A stretch of 64,000 bases of DNA from JAIOZK01 sp964468645 (GTDB lineage Bacteria > Bacteroidota > Bacteroidia > Bacteroidales > JAIOZK01). Under the pieces are notes generated by a model. It was given only the letters and a program-made list of their open reading frames with translations, ran no database searches and was not told where the DNA came from. Both the position numbers and the translations under genes were made by a program. The stretch lies in assembly GCA_964468645.1 (NCBI GenBank), contig CAYXUU010000025.1:1-64000 (forward strand), given 5' to 3'. Below, piece after piece: positions 61,967 through 64,000 of this stretch. Positions within the stretch are counted from its first letter, which is position 1. Each line of letters opens with the position of its first letter.

Positions 61967-62257
61967 TTATCTGAGTATATAATCAAAAATTGTCAAAACC
62001 AGAAACACGATAAAAAGCAGAACTACGATGCCAACCATGATCCTGTAGAACTTCGATTCGTATTTCAGGTGCATAAAATAATAGCCCACTACCAGTGTTT
62101 TTGTTGTGGCTATGGCCAGTGCAGTTACCACAGTTAAACTTGCCAGGTCTGCGCCAAACACGGAAATACTGATGGTCATGATGGTAAGTAAGATTAATGC
62201 AAGCCAGGTCCCGAAATGCTCTTTATAACTTGATATATGATATTTTTCTTCTTTCAT
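61967..62257 (-). CDS. Cytochrome c oxidase subunit IV
   Basis: A 96-residue protein with three membrane helices (about 15-35, 40-62, 74-93), typical of the bacterial subunit IV (CtaF/CoxD type) that stabilises the oxidase. The conserved YKEHFGTWLALILLT and KTLVVGYYFMHLKYESKFYR (in parts) are family marks; the His-Leu-Lys motif in FMHLKYES is usual. It lies 4 bases after coxC. Confidence 0.9.
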   Translation of the reverse strand: MKEEKYHISSYKEHFGTWLALILLTIMTISISVFGADLASLTVVTALAIATTKTLVVGYYFMHLKYESKFYRIMVGIVVLLFIVFLVLTIFDYILR

Positions 62258-62261
62258 GGTC

Positions 62262-62882
62262 TTAATGAATTAAATAGAACAATGGGAAAAGATAGATCCA
62301 GATCACATCCACAAGATGCCAGTATAAGCCGCTATTTTCCAACAATGTATATCTTTCACCTGTAACCCTGTCGCTACGAACCCTCCCTATTACTACAACA
62401 ATAAATATTGCACCAATAATAACATGCAGTGCATGTAGTCCGGTCATGAAAAAATAGAGAAAAAAGAACAGGCTTTCCCCATGAGGCAACATGTTATAAT
62501 GCTCCATTCCCGGAAACAACCCATGATGGATCTTAGCAGTCCATTCAAAATACTTGATAACCATAAATATCAGCGCACAGATTATTGTTGCCCACATCAG
62601 CATCAGGGCAAGTTGCTTATTTCCTTTTTGCAGCGCTGAAATTGACATGGCGATGGTCATTGAACTTGTTAGAAGAACCACAGTATTAATGCTTCCCATA
62701 ACGACATTAAGTTCATAGGAAGCAATCAAAAACGCCTCCGGGTTTAATGCCCGGTAAACCATATATACTATAAACAATCCACCGAATAATAGTAACTCTG
62801 TAAAAAGGAACAGCCACATCCCCATCTTGGAAGATTCGGGATCGGATCGGTGCCCTGAATTAGGTAATACAAAATGTGCCAT
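62262..62882 (-). CDS. coxC: Cytochrome c oxidase subunit III
   Basis: A 206-residue membrane protein with five helices, the short form of subunit III that supports proton uptake. Marks are KMGMWLFLFTELLLFGGLF, the conserved Glu in FTELLLF, GLHALHVIIGAIF and the C-terminal GLYWHLVDVIWIYLFPLFY. Start MAHFVLPNSGH lies 11 bases after coxA. The short length means the first two helices of the seven-helix type are absent, as is usual in caa3 operons. Confidence 0.93.
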   Translation of the reverse strand: MAHFVLPNSGHRSDPESSKMGMWLFLFTELLLFGGLFIVYMVYRALNPEAFLIASYELNVVMGSINTVVLLTSSMTIAMSISALQKGNKQLALMLMWATIICALIFMVIKYFEWTAKIHHGLFPGMEHYNMLPHGESLFFFLYFFMTGLHALHVIIGAIFIVVVIGRVRSDRVTGERYTLLENSGLYWHLVDVIWIYLFPLFYLIH

Positions 62883-62893
62883 ACTTCAGATTT

Positions 62894-64000
62894 TTACTTA
62901 AAACCATAAGGTCCGTCTTCAGGTAATTCAGGCATCTTTTCAAAATTATGCAATGGAGGAGGTGATTGCACCTGCCATTCAAGTGTAACGCCACCCCATG
63001 GATTTATACCGGCCTTTTTGCCCCTCCTGTACCCCTGTATCAGGTTGATTACCATAATGAAGAATCCGGTGACCAGTATCCAGGAGCCTACAGTTGAGAT
63101 TACATTCAGTGTTGTGAATTCCTCAAGGTAATCGTAATATCTTCTGGGCATTCCCATGATGCCTAGCACAAGCATTGGAAAATACAACAGGTTAAAACCG
63201 ATAAACAATATGGTGAATGCAATATTTGCCACTTTTATATTATACATCTTTCCCCAGATCTTTGGAAACCAGTAGTGCAAGGCTCCTATGACAGCAAACC
63301 CCGTACCTCCAAACATTACGTAATGAAAATGCCCGACAACAAAATAGGTGTCGTGAACATGTATATCGGCTGCCAGGGCCCCCATGACCAATCCTGTCAA
63401 TCCACCGATTGAGAATTGGAAAATAAAGGCCATGGAATAAAGCAAGGGTGGTTTGATGTCAATAGATCCTTTATACAGTGTTGCTACCCAGTTAAACACT
63501 TTAATAGCGGAGGGAATTGCAACAAGGAATGTGAGGAGTGAGAAAATAATCCGTGCCGGGCCACTCATTCCTGAGGTAAACATATGATGTCCCCAAACAA
63601 AATAACCCACAAAAGCAATAGCGAGAGATGAATAGGCTATTGCTTTATATCCAAATATTGTACGGTGTGCAAATGTGGGTATCATTTCAGAGATCAGTCC
63701 CATGGCTGGCAATACCATAATGTAAACAGCAGGGTGGGAGTAGATCCAGAACAAATGCTGGTAAAGGATAGGATCACCTCCAATGGCAGGATCAAATAAT
63801 CCGACACCAAGCACTCTTTCTGCAACGATCATCAACAAAGTAATTCCGATAACTGGAGTGGCCAGCAACTGTATCCATGAGGTGGCATAAAGTGACCAGG
63901 CAAACAGGGGCATCTTAAACCATGTCATTCCCGGTGTTCTTAACCTGTGAATAGTAACAATAAAATTCAATCCCGTGAGAATAGAAGAAAACCCAAGGAT
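62894..64000 (-). CDS. coxA: Cytochrome c oxidase subunit I, partial (5' end beyond window)
   Basis: The catalytic subunit with hemes and CuB. The visible 368 residues read from ILGFSSILTGLNFIVTIHRLRTPGM, still inside the gene, to the stop; a TTG at 63970 is not the real start. CuB ligands are in WIYSHPAVYIMVLP (HPxVY, part of the His-Tyr region), YFVWGHHMFTSG (paired His), and the heme ligands in HVHDTYFVVGHFHYVMFGG. The tail ends EWQVQSPPPLHNFEKMPE. The rest lies outside the window. It heads the coxA-coxC-IV-coxB-ctaB order. Confidence 0.95.
   Translation of the reverse strand: MLGFSSILTGLNFIVTIHRLRTPGMTWFKMPLFAWSLYATSWIQLLATPVIGITLLMIVAERVLGVGLFDPAIGGDPILYQHLFWIYSHPAVYIMVLPAMGLISEMIPTFAHRTIFGYKAIAYSSLAIAFVGYFVWGHHMFTSGMSGPARIIFSLLTFLVAIPSAIKVFNWVATLYKGSIDIKPPLLYSMAFIFQFSIGGLTGLVMGALAADIHVHDTYFVVGHFHYVMFGGTGFAVIGALHYWFPKIWGKMYNIKVANIAFTILFIGFNLLYFPMLVLGIMGMPRRYYDYLEEFTTLNVISTVGSWILVTGFFIMVINLIQGYRRGKKAGINPWGGVTLEWQVQSPPPLHNFEKMPELPEDGPYGFK

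Noticed and set aside
63894..64000. coxA starting at the TTG at 63970
   Set aside because: In-frame codons upstream (ILGFSSILTG) still match subunit I, so the gene continues beyond the window.

Overview
The window comes from a Bacteroidota chromosome, most likely class Bacteroidia. The evidence is: two proteins with type IX secretion C-terminal sorting domains, DUF4252, DUF4492 and DUF4159 proteins, TAnnTTTG-type -7 promoter boxes (the clearest, with a TTTG -33 element, lies upstream of the peptide transporter), weak Shine-Dalgarno sequences, and the gene order rsfS-ftsH-LUD-DUF2007-cdsA-psd. Two terminal oxidases (cytochrome bd and a caa3-type oxidase) point to an organism that respires oxygen at low and high tension. 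No tRNA, rRNA or CRISPR array was seen.

Layout. 0.15-2.1 kb: a TlpA-like thioredoxin lipid/periplasmic protein and coaD. 2.2-5.6 kb: an accessory island that reads as two integron gene cassettes in a row, with two foldable attC sites and no integrase. Cassette 1 carries an AT-rich lipoprotein; cassette 2 carries hipB, a hipA that has lost its kinase core, and a DUF1579-like gene. A beta-lactamase-family serine hydrolase starts 18 bases after the last attC. 7.4-8.5 kb: pyrE and an SRPBCC protein. 8.8-12.5 kb: a 1228-residue mosaic surface protein. 13.2-18.9 kb: birA, then the rsfS-ftsH-LUD-DUF2007-cdsA-psd housekeeping run. 19.2-22.2 kb: a HAD phosphatase, an SPFH protein paired with a 53-residue Arc-like repressor, and an unknown protein. 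22.3-27.1 kb: two related T9SS cargo proteins. 27.4-30.5 kb: a radical SAM protein and a POT peptide transporter. 30.6-32.8 kb: an ECF sigma, its probable anti-sigma and two DUF4252 proteins. 33.6-41.5 kb: valS, an EF-G, and a large oxidoreductase fused to a GPP34 (GOLPH3-like) domain. 41.7-50 kb: a beta-propeller protein with an exosortase-like tail, a TPR protein, a TonB-dependent receptor, CYTH, DUF2079, DUF4159 and rsmE. 50.2-55.5 kb: a minus-strand set of exported hydrolases including an esterase fused to an M19 dipeptidase. 55.9-59.0 kb: DUF4492-cydA-cydB plus a newly read 36-residue CydX-like gene. 59.1-60.2 kb: a RAYT (REP-associated tyrosine transposase) with three REP-like palindromes. 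60.2-64 kb: ctaB, coxB (with fused cytochrome c), subunit IV, coxC and coxA, the last running off the window.

Most intergenic DNA carries degenerate dispersed repeats: palindromes, 7-8 bp tandem arrays, and a roughly 150-bp family with copies in inverted orientation at 21.4 and 27.2 kb. The most interesting items are the integron cassettes, the GPP34-oxidoreductase fusion, the esterase-dipeptidase fusion with a cysteine where serine is expected, the RAYT/REP locus, and the CydX-like gene.
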